Shown here: in pieces, positions 1-12,490 of the stretch | Numbering within the stretch: position 1 is the first letter of the stretch | Layout: each line of letters starts with the position of its first letter | Made by a program: the position numbers and the translations under genes | From: Ciona savignyi | Taxonomy: Eukaryota; Chordata; Ascidiacea; Phlebobranchia; Cionidae | Direction of reading: 5' to 3' | Assembly: GCA_000149265.1 (NCBI GenBank) | Contig: CH002552.1 | Coordinates: 115,367-179,366 of the forward strand | Length of the DNA: 64,000 bases | The notes under the pieces: generated by a model | The model's input: only the letters and a program-made list of their open reading frames with translations | Databases searched by the model: none | What the model was told of the DNA's origin: nothing

Positions 1-576
1 GTGGTGGAATTCTAATTTTTAAGAAACTTCCTTATATTTTGTAAGCATATTTTTCAACAAACATTTGACGGTGGTGTCTTGTGCGTCCGATATTGTCAGA
101 AGAAGTTTTTAAAAAGAAATAAACTTTACATATGGTAGCTACCATGACCCAAATATGTCAAAACCCAAAATATTAAAGTTTATCTAGAAGAATTTCCTAC
201 ACTAGAAAAATATTTTTTGGGCCTTTGATTTTATAGCGATCATAGATCTAATCGTAATCGTTCGATTTTATATTAATTTTGTCCCATATTAAATCATTCA
301 TCAAAAAGGTTAAAAAAATACTTACTTCTAAATGCTTTTGCAGTCGCTCGTCTTGCACCGATCGAAGGATTTCACCTAATAGTAATACTCCAATGTTTTT
401 CTCATTTTTCGGCGCCAATATTTTGTTGACAAATATTTCGAATTTAATTTAGTTTTTGATGGGAAAGATTTGGAGGGATATCGGGTTAAAATTACTAGGA
501 ACAGTTGGCATGTCCTTGATTTTCCTAAGTCTAAATTGTGAGAAATAAAACCAAACAAAAAATCCTATAGTCGTCA
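1..576. other. Intergenic, no gene seen
   Basis: I see no credible coding exon here; the longest open frame (about 60 codons, minus strand) has no recognisable domain or splice context. The first 200 bases resemble, in inverted orientation, the stretch around 12,720-12,950 (shared words around the GGTAGCTACCATGACCCA motif), so part of it is a diverged dispersed repeat. Confidence 0.5.
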
Positions 577-865
577 AATCATGCATCAACTACTCAGCCG
601 GAGATTCCTTCCTCCTAGATCTCCAAATGGAAATCAAAGAACAATCCTCAATAGTTCGTAACATCCGAAGATACAACGAACTAAGCTTCATGCTGAGAAG
701 GAATCCCTACAACTCATCATCGTAGTTGAGGATTCGTCATATTTTGATGACGTTTTCAAGATGCACACTATAGAAACGATCCCTAAAAGTATCATCTTAA
801 TTTTAAATCGGTATTTCTAACAGGACCACAACAAACAAACACATTTTCCAATTGTGGCGTCAAAT
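577..865 (+). pseudogene. Ubiquitin-specific-protease-like fragment, copy 1
   Basis: One of five related fragments in the window (others near 11.7, 32.6, 47.8 and 61.5 kb). In the best frame it reads towards HTIETIPKSIILILNRYF and then a THFPIV segment. This resembles the block of ubiquitin-specific proteases (peptidase C19) where a short beta strand, 'LKRF', and a later 'FP' recur. This copy has in-frame stops (one before the conserved stretch, one after RYF), so it is not a gene. It marks the outer end of the left arm of the inverted ligase duplication. USP assignment rests on motif resemblance only. Confidence 0.45.
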
Positions 866-2533
866 CTAAGTTATTTTGTTACTTGAACTTTAATAAACTT
901 TCTGGAAAATGAACGTAATGTTGTTAAACAGGCATTTGTAAAAGCCTGGAAAGGAAAACTTCAAAACGAATCTTCAAACGGGACACTTAACCCCTTTAAC
1001 TGATACGTCGTATGTCTTAGAGGTAGCGCGTTGTCTTCTTATCCGACAGGTGGATGGTTCAAAACCTGCCTCTGGTTAAAGTTTTTTGCTTTTTACGCAA
1101 GTTATTTTTGTTTTGTTTTACCGGGCTTAGTTTCGAACCCACGATCGTACCGCTCTTTACGCAAGTAACTAATATGATGATAAAACTTTAACAATGTCTC
1201 CGTAGGCGATTGTGTGTGGCTTTACGGCCATGTGATTCCGATCTTCAGGAACATATATTAATTGTCCCATGTTTCCTGGCTCCACCCCTGTGCTTTGCAA
1301 TATATGCAATTGATACTATAAAGTCAATGAGGTAAGTAGTGAATCTAGTTGTTCGATCGAATGGCATATTGGATTAGTGCGTCGTCGTAAGGTAGCAGCT
1401 TAGAAACTGGTCGCTTACTGATAAGTTGTGATTTTGACCAAGACACTAAGCGAAAATTGCCAAGGCCCAATGGCTTAACCAAAATTGAAGAAACGTTTCA
1501 ATTATTGGCACTGTAATATATCCTAACCAGAAGGAAAAAAATGACGATTGCCAATGTAAGAACACTCATGGGGGTTTTCCACAACTTAAATATACTATCC
1601 TGACACAGATCCTTTAACAAAAACTGTTTAAAGTCTTTCCCATTTTATAATAAAACACCATCATTAGATGCTCAACTTTGTTTTTTTCCATTTTGAGCCA
1701 ATCTTAGGTTTTAAACCTGGCCCAGTAAAACAATACTCGAGACACTGCACACGTGAATATTCTGTGCTTCCCTTATATTAACTTCTACAGATGATTTACC
1801 AAATCAGTATATGTTTAATGCAATGAAGACGTTGCAGATTTTGTTTAACCCATCTAAACAGCTACAGGCCAGGATGCTCAGACCACTACCCTCATATAAA
1901 TTCCTTTAAGATATATAATCTAGTATTGTAGTAGGTCTTTTCTATAACCACTTATATGATCAAACACAATTACGCAGAAGCTCCAGACCCATATTTACTT
2001 GTTTATTATTAAATCCCCCCAAAATGTATCTAAGACCGTTTTGCATAGAAATCGAAATATATATCAATCGAGGTAACTATTCCGCCAGAAAATCCTACTT
2101 TTTTACCATTCTAAGTTGATAAATTTCGACTAAATTTGAAAATTTTAACTCGCGTTGTCCCATGTACTGTTATAAACATGAAAATATCGTAAATATGCTT
2201 ACCTATTTATTCCACATAAAATATACGGAAGCAATAGTTTGTCGGTGTATTTTTCTGGTTAACACAATTATACAAATCAAGAGTGTTATTAAAGCAATTT
2301 TCACTGGCAACACTTAATTACAATACAGATTACAGTTTTTAAGCATAAAAATTAAAAAAACAGCTTATGCAACAATACGCCATGTTATTACAGTCGAAGA
2401 AAGGTTAGTTGCCACAGCATGTCCGCAGTATTTGACCTAGTACCATTTTAGATTACATAGATTCTTATTTTACAACTACTTGTTTTTTTTGTAGAATTCG
2501 CTTTTCAGATAAACTGACACAACAATTAAATAT
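866..2533. other. 3' flank of ligase A (duplicated, with tRNA-like repeat)
   Basis: No gene seen. The stretch is the inverted counterpart of about 30,760-32,470 downstream of ligase B. Shared landmarks include the segment around 1,195-1,240 (paired with 31,860-31,925) and the segment around 2,340-2,400 (paired with 30,880-30,940). A tRNA-like repeat lies near 1,015-1,160, with a TTTCGAACCCACGATC box. The SINE present at 31,995-32,300 in the other arm is absent here. Confidence 0.6.
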
Positions 2534-5500
2534 TTAGGGCATTTTTCTTAGATTTCGTTTGAGAATTTTTCCGCTACCAGATCTTGGTAATTCATCCACG
2601 AATACCACACCACCCCGTAGTTGCTTGTAATCCGCTAATTTGTCTGAAAACAACATTAACGCAAATGGTGGACGAAGGTCAAATTAGTGTTAGATGGTAT
2701 CTGTTACAGGACATTAAGTTTGTCCAGCCTGTCGGTTAAATCGTTCGTTTGGCTTCTGACCGAGAACCTAAGGGCAATAGGTTCGAATCCTACTTTTCGC
2801 AAATTTGTTAGTTTTTAAAAAACGTGTTTTGATTCCGTGATTATGTGGTTTAAACAAAACAAGAGCTACTTTTCTCTATCGTATTCAACACATTAAAGCT
2901 AATTATGCAATCTCTGGGAATATTCATAAGTATTCTTTTTTTTCTACTAAAGCAAAGGAAATCAAACATCAGAACTTTATTAACCTCGGGTAAGTTCGTG
3001 TACATCATCCACCGTTAAACTCGAATCCTTTTTCACGATAAACGCTTTGGGGACTTCGCAAAGATAATCCACAGAATCCGCGACACCAATCACCCCAACG
3101 TCAGAGATCTTAGGATGTTGCATCAGTATCGCTTCAATTTCGGAGGGAGAAACCTGTGATGTGATTGGTCTATAGTGTCATGCTTTAGCTGAAAGGATTT
3201 CGGGTTGATATAAGCCCCTGACCGACTTTATTTTGAGACCAAGGCACTTGACGAACGGTCGTATTGCGAGATTAAAAAATAAAAAATACATTTTATTTCC
3301 AAATTGGTTACAAATGCGAAAGTAACGATTTTTATGATGCTGATATTGCTAATTGCTTCTATTTTATAGGATAACTGATTTCGTGCTTGCCTGAACACCC
3401 ACGGATTTAATGACATCTTTGATACGATCGGTGATGAAAATGTTTCCGTCCTCATCAAAGTATCCCATGTCACCAGTCTTCAACCAACCTTCATCGTCAA
3501 ACAAACTCTTTGTCGCTTCGGGATTTTTAAAATAACCCTTTGCCAGCTGTAAATAAAATTTAGTGGGAAACAAGCTGGGTTAATCTTAAATATGGTCCAG
3601 TGTTACACAATTTTATATAGTTTTGGTGGTTTCTGTCACATAAGAGGAAAGGTAAATATACTTATTTTTATACTGAAGAATAGAAAAAAGTGAGGTCGCT
3701 TAATACACTGGAAATTATGGGATTATTTCGTACACTTGTTTTAGTTCGGTCCCGGATTCTGTGGGTTAAATCTGCGAAGTCCCTAAAGGGTTCACCATAA
3801 AGAAACAGCCATGTTAAATGAAAATACATACGCCAGGTGCGCTCCGTTTGAGATTACGGCCTAAATGGTAATTGTAGAGTTTTACTTCAATACAACGATT
3901 TGTTTTAAAATAAAAACTTTAAGTATTATTTTACCATATAAAATAGCCTACTTTAAACATGGCCGCATAAAGAGATAAGAAAAGTTGTATTTGTCATACC
4001 ACTGGTCCTTTAACCATTATTTCGCCTTTTTCATTTGCTTTCAGCTTTTCTTTTGTTTCAACTCCGACAACCTTTATGACAATCGTTTCTAGTTTGTGTT
4101 AGCGGGCAAAGTTTCGAACCTATGATCGGGTCATAACCAATACTGATTTAGTAAAATACTTCATTATGTGAACACAAAACGTAATATCACTGAATTGTAT
4201 TCTCAAAACTGGTTACCATCTAGTGAGCTGTGGTATAGGGCAAGAAATTTAACCCAATAAATTTAAAGGTTTTACTACATGTGATAAGCCACTGTCGCAC
4301 TTGTGGTTTTTATTTACAGAATATTACTTATAATATAATATCCTATGGATTCGTTTTAAACAGATGTTGACCGAAACCGAACTGTCTAATAGTGAGCTAA
4401 AGACAACGAATTGAAAAGTTTTTTTGTCAGAATGATAGTAGACATCCCCTCGGTACAGTAATAAATTAATTGATTTTTTCTTTTCTATTGGTTAAATCTT
4501 GATAATAACTGGGAGCAACGTAGATGAGGCTTCATATACTTTTGTTAGTAGTTACAGTTTTACAAATATTAGCAAGAATCAGGGTTTTTCTTCTATTGTA
4601 AAGTCAGAAACGACTAGTCCTATATTTCCGGCAATATAATTTAAATACAAATAGTACAATTCATTTTATGTGTTAAATATTATAAACTGACTTAGGCCAG
4701 GAAACAACGGCTATTGTACATCGCAAATTTTAAGATATTACCTTTAGATTTATATTCGGAATCAAATAACCAACTGAGCCAGACTTGGACAGGATTTGGT
4801 CGGAGAAAGTGATTATTGCTGCCTCTGTTAGTCCATATACTGATAAAGACAATATTTATCAATGATTGTAGGGGATGAATAGATAGATGATGAATGGATG
4901 GATGAATGGATGGAAGTATTGCTTTTATCCTTTTTAGATCGAAAAATCTACAAGGCAGACATTTTACCTGTTATCCGTTGTCTAACGGATATTTACCGGA
5001 GCTACTATAGTCGGTTACATATGATTCAGATGTGGCATTTGCCACTGGGTTTAGGAATCGCTAAGTTTCTGCCTAAGCACACAGCCATTTAAGCATAATC
5101 TTAAATCGATCAATCAACCATTGGAATAAAACACTCTAGCGGAATGTGTGGTACTGCAACCTTGAACAATAAACGGTAAATCTAACCTTCAATCAGAATC
5201 ATGCAATTCAGCTTCTTCTTTACAAGTTGTTTAACCTCTTCCGACAATGGTGACGACCCGGTAACAATTTGGACCAAAGAAGACACATCACTACGTTCAA
5301 CTAGATCAGACTTGGCAATGTCGACAAGATATGGAGATAGCAGCGGAAGATGGGTCACCTGAACGTACGTTACTGAATGGAATTATTTCATGAGAATAAA
5401 AAGAATAATCTTTGTCAAATAGAAACCATAGGACCTTTATCAAACAAGCAATCGTGAAATTACCTTTTCGAGATTTTTCCGCAACGTATAAATTATTATT

Positions 5501-8469
5501 ACGTAGAGTTCAGATGATAACTGCTAATGTATTGACTGAGTAATTAAACGACAAGCCTACCACTGGATTTATTTCAATTGAACTAAAAGTCAACCAAATA
5601 AAATTGACCCAGTCGACCAACGTCTCCTTTATTGCAAGATGTACTTTAATCAGTTTCTGACACGCTACCATTTTAGATCTGATAGCGGATATTATATTAA
5701 AAAAATTTCAATTTTAGATATATACTTACTCTATACTTCTGGATAGTTTGTAACAGCTCTCTTAGGTTATATTCGACAGGAAGTACATGCATACAACCTT
5801 GTATTAAATATGTGAAGATTAACGCGATTGAAGCTACATGGAACATTGGAGAAACGGAACATGCCACGCTGTTTCTGCTGCATTTTAATGGAAACCTAAA
5901 TGTAAGATCGTTTATATTTTTTTGAAGATTACATTTTGTCGGGTTATTTGCAGTATTAAGCTATTGCAGTAAGTTTGTGTATGACAGACATGTTCCTTCA
6001 TTAATTAACTGGGTTTAAGCAATGTCCATTAAGTGCCTTAACCAAGGATACAACCAACTAGCTAGCGACCAGTTTCTCACCTGCAACCTTTCGATTAAAA
6101 GTCGACGCACGTCAGACTAACCTGCCGGATGAATTTACAAAAACAAACCTCATCAAGTGCAACATGGCAACAACTGAATAATTGGTAAGTTGAATCAACT
6201 TCGGTGGACCAGTGGTTCCGCTTGAACAAAGCAGAAACAAATCATCGTTCTGGATATCAATATCTACTGCCAGAAAATCTGTATAAGTGTTGGTTATTAA
6301 TTTACACCCGAAATATTATTTATATTAAAGAGTCTTTTGGTCGCCGGCATACCGCGCGATTTTAACAAATTAAGCTAGTTATGTCAAACAGTGTATAGAT
6401 TTATGATTGATTGATCTCTTCTTTTATTGTCTTCTCGTACTTTGTTCCAAAATCCGACTTACCCTGACCAGAACTGCCTTTCAGGAACTCAAGAAAAGTG
6501 TTATCTTCTTCATTTGGTCCGAATTTGTAAATCTGTAAGAAATATAGTTAATTAGCGTGGTGTGTTAGTGCGTTGTCTTTTAACCCTAGAGTTGCAGTTT
6601 CGAAGATGGTCGTTAGTTAGTCTGACATCTCCTAACTCGGAGCAGATTACTGGGTTCTACAAAATTGCAGGAACGTCTTCATCATATATAATATAGTACT
6701 GTCAAAAGCTCCTTTAACCCGACGGCGGGCGCAGGGTATTTTAACGATTGCCCTTGTTAACGCCGTTGCGTTTTGCTATTAACGGGGATAAACATGTTTA
6801 TCCTATCCTAATACACAACGATTAAATAGCTGAACAGAAATGAACCTTTATGTTCTCTGAATAAGTTTGCAGTTTAGTTATTTGATCCGATGTAGTAAAC
6901 ACAACTGTTGGTTGAACTATTTGCATTTGGCGTTTGACTTCATCTGTAATAAACAATAGCTTCAGTTAAGGTTGCGAGTTGCGACGCAAATACAGCTTGT
7001 GTTATAGTAAATAAACATATGCAGATTTCACTTAATCTCATAGAAAAATTATTGATAAATATTACCAAACGTCAAGTAATATTATTTAGTAAATAGACCG
7101 TTTCAACAAAATTTAAGTAGCACTAATATAGCATAACCCATTTCAATATACTCTGAAAATTATAGCATAAGTTATTTTGAATATACTTTGAAATATATAT
7201 ATTTTTTATAGGTTTATAGAGATATAGACACTCAAGTTACCTTACCACACTGGGTATATTTAGTTACATAATGTACAAATCATTAAACTAATCCATCTCT
7301 GAAACCAACAACTAATGAAATCGTGACAACAAAAACGAATGGGTCTGTAAGATATATCGACTTATTATTTATTCATGTGCTTATAAGTATTCTCGATGTC
7401 TATGTTAAACCAACATTTCGTCATTACCGATATACGTAATAATGGGAGATTATGTTGCAATCATCTATACTTAATCGCATGTCAGAACTCCATTCTTTTT
7501 TCCATTTTTTCGAATTAGTTACCATAGAGACCACAATGTACCATTTGTTTACGATACCGTATTTTTCCGTACCGCTTAATGTTAAAGTTTGGTAAGTGTG
7601 TGATACTTATGATTATTATATAGACGCGATAGTTCACTGATTTGGCTCTTTTAATTAATTACCGCAAAAAAACGTTCCGAATCTTCTAAACCGTACCGTA
7701 TACCTACCACCGCTTTACCGGTCCGTATCAATCGTATCGTCTCCACCACCGTGCCATATTGTCGTAGCCCTATCATTTCTGTATCAACCCTTACCGACAA
7801 TTACAAAAGGTTGGCGTTAACTGTGCGTTTACTTGACGATACGCGTTATTTATAAACTGGAAACTCGTTACTCACCCGCGGAAGAAATGGGGTCCAAAAC
7901 AAAATGGTTCCTACTATAGAAAACTAATATGTTCCTAAAAACATATAATATTATTCCCAAGGATCAGAAACTAATTGTTTTGAAGCAGCAAATACTTACA
8001 TACCTTCCGTATAAAAATTGTTGATAGGGACTATAGTAGCTCCACATAATGCAAGAGCTAAAACCAATATCTTCTGTTGGCAGGAATTCGGACACAAAAT
8101 TCCAACGATATCTCCACGTTTTATACCTTCCTTAATCAACGAGTTTGCACATTTGCACGTATCGTTGTAGATTCGACTAAAAGTATATTCTGCACTTCCA
8201 TTGCCAATATCGATCTGAAGTGTTAAACTGCGTTTTATGTAAGAAACAACGATAGTCGTGTGGTTTTATTGCAACAAAAATTACGGGTTTATAAGGTGAA
8301 ATTGTAAATGATGCTTACAAAATAAGCAAAATTAAATGCTTTTACGATAGTGAAGGCAAATGCTTACCCAAGCTAGTTTGTCTCCATACGTTTGAATAGA
8401 TTGCAGAATAAATTTACCAAAAGGAACATTAGGTATCTGAACATCAGGATATAGACTATAAGGCTCCAT
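2534..8469 (-). CDS. Acyl-CoA synthetase / 4-coumarate-CoA-ligase-like (ligase A)
   Basis: ANL-superfamily adenylate-forming enzyme: it should activate a carboxylic acid with ATP to an acyl-AMP and transfer it to CoA. Substrate is unknown. Twelve exons on the minus strand: 8368-8469, 8004-8214, 6846-6943, 6463-6532, 6149-6278, 5730-5895, 5187-5358, 4742-4839, about 4000-4083/4088, 3391-3546, 2985-3153, 2534-2643. Motifs: phosphate-binding loop SSGTTGPPK (exon 5), YGLTEA (exon 8), TGD and RIKDVIK hinge (exon 10), and the C-terminal lysine motif PRSGSGK (exon 12). About 521 aa, slightly short for the family. It ends RKMP, so it lacks the SKL-type peroxisomal signal of many relatives. Two oddities: exon 10 ends at a GC donor, and the exon 8/9 junction does not keep frame with the only AG acceptor visible. 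All other exon lengths match ligase B except the last, where the stop lies one codon later. Start chosen because both copies begin [10 protein letters not shown]. Confidence 0.88.
2690..2815 (+). repeat. tRNA-like element in intron 11 of ligase A
   Basis: Contains a perfect internal promoter B box (GGTTCGAATCC) with a four-base T-stem around it and an upstream anticodon-arm-like stretch. It is tRNA-derived rather than a tRNA gene, as the acceptor stem does not pair. Its inverted counterpart sits in the same intron of ligase B (30,485-30,580), so it predates the duplication. Confidence 0.55.
4095..4165 (-). repeat. tRNA-like element abutting exon 9 of ligase A
   Basis: Read on the minus strand, a GATCATAGGTTCGAAAC box precedes exon 9 by about 25 bases. 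The same element lies at the same place in ligase B (about 29,215-29,290), so it was present before the gene was duplicated. It supplies the sequence in which the exon 9 acceptor must lie. Confidence 0.5.
4873..4917 (+). repeat. GATG/GGAT short tandem repeat
   Basis: Simple repeat of GATGAATGGATG type within intron 7 of ligase A. The short open frame that starts in it has no other support. Confidence 0.7.
5997..6140 (-). repeat. tRNA-derived SINE, 5' part
   Basis: Matches the head of the main SINE family of the window (tRNA-like part with ACCTGCAACCTTTCGATT, then the AACCAACTAGCTAGCGACC block). It sits in intron 5 of ligase A with no equivalent seen in the same intron of ligase B. Confidence 0.65.
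6553..6812 (+). repeat. tRNA-derived SINE in intron 3 of ligase A
   Basis: Nearly full-length member of the main SINE family, ending in the GGGGATAAACATG...TATCCTATCC tail. A diverged copy occupies the same intron of ligase B in the mirrored orientation (26,940-27,180), so this insertion predates the inverted duplication. Confidence 0.7.
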
Positions 8470-10356
8470 TTAGTTCCTAGCTGTTTTTAGTAACTTTACA
8501 GATATACCTAAATCAGTTTTTATAGAAAGAAGAAAAACTACGTAAAAAAACAAACGGCACCTTGCCTTCGAATTTGCAACTTTGTGGCCTACTTATGTCT
8601 GGTTTACAAGCAAGCTCGCGAGTTAACATATACTTGGCTTGTTTGTTTACGAGTCGCCGCAAACGGGCAACACTATAAGAAGGAAAGGCAGGAAGAAGGG
8701 ATACTGCTCACCAAAACTATGAAAATTAGTTTTTAACCCTTCCACAAACACGTATCTTAACCCCAGAACTGACACCAACTTTAACCCCATGTTTAAAACT
8801 AGATATAATGCCCTCATATTCATTTTAGTGTGCAGTTTCCCGCCTTTTCGCTTTCTCTCCTTTTAGTTTTCCCCACCGAAATCCCCCGCAATCCCCGTTT
8901 GCTTATTCGGTAGGAAAAAAGAGACTAGAACGTATAGAGGGGAAATGGTTTTTAAAAATATGTAAACTAACTCTAACCCACTAAACACTTACACACTGAA
9001 ATACTTACTAGAATTAACTCTAAAAACTAACCCGAACACCTCCTATCTATATTTAAGTGCACAGGTTTCCTTTTTTCTTTTCCCCCTTTCCCCTTTTAAT
9101 TCATCCCTTTCTTTCGTTTCGCCGTGATAGGATTTGTTCACATGTAGCTAGGGGAAATTTGCACATTCGTAAGAGTAAACTTATTTCAGCAGATAGTTAA
9201 GACAGGCGATTTTCAATTACTGTTTTCGACACAAAATAACTGACCAAATGCAACAAAATTTCAGTTTAGCAAGAAAGACATCTATATTATATTACAAAAT
9301 GTTGTTTTTATAATATTCCTATTTAATATTTATACAATATAGTTGTTATATCTCTATTAAAAGGAAAAAAATTAAGCAAAAACGGGAAATCACAGACAAA
9401 CCACGAATACAGCGTCCTTTTTCTTATATTTACATACTTTACACAGTACGCTAATTTTACTTCATTTCTAAGCAATAAATAGTAATATAACACCTGATAA
9501 AAGTCAAATAAACTGCTAATTCTTACAATCAGTCACTTTAAAACCACACTAAAGGTGAAGTATAAACTTTTAATATCAATTATAAACAACCAACGTCCTA
9601 AATTTAATCTACATAATAGTGATGGTTAACACGTGTTTTGATCACTCTTTTAATCCTGCAAAATGTTTTCATAACACTCTCAATTGTTTACTGAGTTTCT
9701 CGCATTGAAACTTTTGTACAGATAACATGTGAGCTTCCTTCGTTGGGTTTTATAACGAAGTGGTTATCGAACCGTTAAAATGCAGTTCTACCTTCTTCTG
9801 TTTCTATGTGTTACGTTCATTACATGGTCGTATGTAGAGAATTTTAACTATTCTGCAAGCCCGACTCTACTGGTCGCGCTTTACCGCACATTCTTCTTCA
9901 GCGTACTATATCGTTTGGTCTTGATTAAACTTTGCTAGCACATTATTGTTCTTTCGGTTAGGTTTGGCGGCCGCGTCCGGTATTTCTATTTAATTAATAT
10001 CATATTTTAAACGCGTGTTTTAACGACTGTTTGTTTTGACATCTCCTTCTATTCCTATGCCGTGATTTGAATTAATTGTCAAAATTTAATAATGGGACAA
10101 AATATAAATGAACTAACCTAAAACTAAAATGAAAACAGTTTAGTTAGCTTCAAAGTCTAGTTCTACATACAGGTTTTGCGCGTACATCCGCTATATTCAA
10201 TAATTTTATATATTTTTTAACAACTTGTTTTTAAAACAACTGCACGGTTTGCCGTCTTTCTCTGTTCCTTTGTTGTGATTTGTGTTGTTACTGTAAATTT
10301 GTTGTTACTGCAAAACCGAAACGCAAAGCTGTAAAGCCTCATTTAAGTCTCTAAGA
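8470..10356. other. 5' flank of ligase A (copy of a triplicated upstream block)
   Basis: No coding exon seen. The stretch about 8,960-9,840 is the inverted relative of two tandem copies upstream of ligase B (23,380-24,475 and 24,476-25,505). The best conserved part is near 9,725-9,820 (CACATGTTACGTTCAT-like words, found again near 23,590 and 24,610). Conservation of this block among three copies makes it the likeliest place for regulatory sites, but it may simply be recent duplication. Confidence 0.6.
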
Positions 10357-11244
10357 CAGGGATGTCCAACCTTTTATTGTACTGGGCCGCATTGTCACTT
10401 AAAATAATTGAATGGGCCACAGAACCTATTAAATTTCAATAAAAAGGGCAGGGTTCGAATTAATGGTTTTGAAATGATTTGCAAAATGTGCGAATAAGGA
10501 GCGCGCGAAAAAAAACTTAGTAATGATAAATTGCCTTAAACGTCCAGAAAGATATTTATTTCATAAAGCAGACAGTACCGTTATTTAGTAGTACAGTAAT
10601 GATAAATTGCAATAAACGTAAATTCAAAAGGGGTGTGTCGCATCTCGCCAATCATAAATAAAGGAATCGTGGTATATTAACGCATAATGGCGATTATTGC
10701 CTTGTGATAGCAATGCTTATTATGCGTCAATAATGCAAAGTAAAGCCAAGGTAAATAAATAATGTTATGTTAAAGGCAAACGATGTTATATTAACGTGTT
10801 GAGGATTTATTATTAAAAGGGCGCGAAATCAGTACCGGTGATTTATATTTTTGCGATTATGTTAAATTTTGTATTTCGTGAACTTTAGAAAACGGTTCGC
10901 TAATAGCGATTCGCGATTCCTTAATTCCAACCCTGAATGGGTACATAAAGAAACAATTAAAAGCCATAAATTTCATCTTTGAAAAAAGGAACAAATAACA
11001 CACATATAGAAAGAAACAATGTCTTATTTCTCCAATACAAAGTCAATGAGATAAGTTTTTGTCGTCCGTCGGTTTCTTTCTGCAGTTTTGATGTTTACTG
11101 CGTCCCTAAAAGCTGACTGATACATTTGAATTGGACCACGATTTAAAGTTCAAAATACTAATTGGAGTAAAAATGACTAGCGGGCCGCACAAAAATCTCA
11201 GGTGGGCCGCACTGCGGCCCGCGGGCGCAGGTTGGACATCCCTG
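10357..11244. mobile_element. Complete hAT-type non-autonomous transposon (888 bp)
   Basis: Terminal inverted repeats begin CAGGGATGTCCAACCT and end AGGTTGGACATCCCTG. The element is flanked by a perfect 8-bp target duplication, CTCTAAGA (10,349-10,356 and 11,245-11,252), the length typical of hAT transposases. The subterminal stretches are GC-rich (GGGCCGCA type). No transposase frame is present, so it is a MITE-like deletion derivative moved in trans. Confidence 0.93.
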
Positions 11245-11394
11245 CTCTAAGAACACATTGTTTCAATTTTTATCACCATATCAGCTCCTTGCGTAAAGAT
11301 TATGAAACTTAAACCAAGGGAAAGTTTCGAATCAGTCAGGTCAGATTAAAGGCAACATCTCGGGTCTATAGCCAAACAGTTTAAGGGTTTACAT

Positions 11395-11560
11395 TGGCCG
11401 GTTTGGTGATGTATCCTTTCTGTAAGACCAGGTCTACAATTTGTTGATCCAAGTTTCAAACCCATGGTGAGCTCGTTACTCGGACCGTTTTTGTATAGAG
11501 TCGGTATTTGTACCGGTCGCGTTAACCATTTGGTCACACCACCGTACATCCAGGTCTGCG
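11395..11560 (-). repeat. tRNA-Ser-like repeat
   Basis: Read on the minus strand it carries a GTGACCAAATGGTTAACGCG segment like the 5' half of a serine tRNA and, about 80 bases later, a CATGGGTTTGAAAC box. The two halves are split by a non-tRNA insert. Related copies: 21,670-21,860 (-), 22,775-22,895 (+), 62,700-62,830 (+), 63,210-63,320 (+). Confidence 0.55.
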
Positions 11561-11639
11561 AATGCCCGACAAAGCTTGATTAATAGCATTTTCTTGCAAT
11601 AAAGTCATAAAATTCCTCGTAAAAATATCTTGTCGACTT

Positions 11640-11912
11640 GGCACCACAAACGAAAAGGTTGTTTGGGTATCGTGGTCCTTTTTAAAAAACAACTAATCAA
11701 TTAAGATCATACTTTTAGGGATCATTTCTATAGTGTGCATCTTGAAAACGTCATCAAATTATGACGATTCCTCAACTACGAAGATGAGTTGTAGGGATTC
11801 CTTCTGAGCATGAAGCTTGGTTCGTTGTATCTTCGGATGTTGCGAACTATTGAGGATTGTTTTTGGATTTCCATTCGGAGATCTGGGAGAAAGGAATCTA
11901 CGACTGAGTAGT
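11640..11912 (-). pseudogene. Ubiquitin-specific-protease-like fragment, copy 2
   Basis: Same repeat as at 577-865 but on the minus strand. The conserved block (about 11,700-11,912) keeps the reading MHTIEMIPKSMILI and, in another frame, a 47-codon open stretch ending RRNPYNSSS then stop. An in-frame stop before the MHTIEM segment and decay after it show it is not functional. Confidence 0.45.
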
Positions 11913-12175
11913 TCATGATTGTTTTAAACTTTTAATTTTGCCACAATTTTTCATTCTTAATAAACAAGGCATTAAGTATAATTGATTTCCATCTACAACC
12001 GATTTCCAGGATGTCTCCAGAAACACAACCACAATTATACAGGTAAATCTGTAAGTACATTTGAATCCAAGGTATAGAATTATTTATTTTTCCTCAAATA
12101 TTTAAATTCCAATTTCGATATATTTTAGAATTTTAAATTCTACCGGTAAATGGTTCCTTTTAAATTCTAATTGGC

Positions 12176-12490
12176 CCGGTCGGTTAGTCTGGCGTTTATG
12201 TGCGTCTTCTTTCAATCGAAAGGTTGCAGGTGCCCAACTGGCATCTAGCTGGTGGGTTGTGTCCTTGGGCAAGGCACTTAACGGACATTGCCCGAACCCA
12301 GTGGATTAATTATTCTACCATATTGAAGGAACGCGCCCCTTATATATACAGCACACTACAATAGCTCCGGTAACCCGACGATGGGCGCGAGGTGATCTAA
12401 CGATTGCACATGTGTTAATCCCCTTAGTTTTCCCATTCACGGGGATAAATATGAATATACTATTCTATTTTACCCTATCCTATCCTTCAT
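12176..12490 (+). repeat. Full-length tRNA-derived SINE
   Basis: The best-preserved copy of the window's main SINE. It has a tRNA-like head (GGTCGGTTAGTCTGGCG, then AAAGGTTGCAGGTGCCCAAC), a middle with the TTGGGCAAGGCACTTAA block, an ACCCGACGATGGGCGCGAGG block, and a tail of TATCC repeats. About 20 full or partial copies occur in the 64 kb. tRNA-derived SINEs are known from Ciona; I do not assert a family name. Confidence 0.8.

Noticed and set aside
2690..2815. Possible functional tRNA gene (perfect B box)
   Set aside because: No acceptor stem pairing and an orthologous decayed copy in the paralogous intron; best explained as a tRNA-derived repeat.
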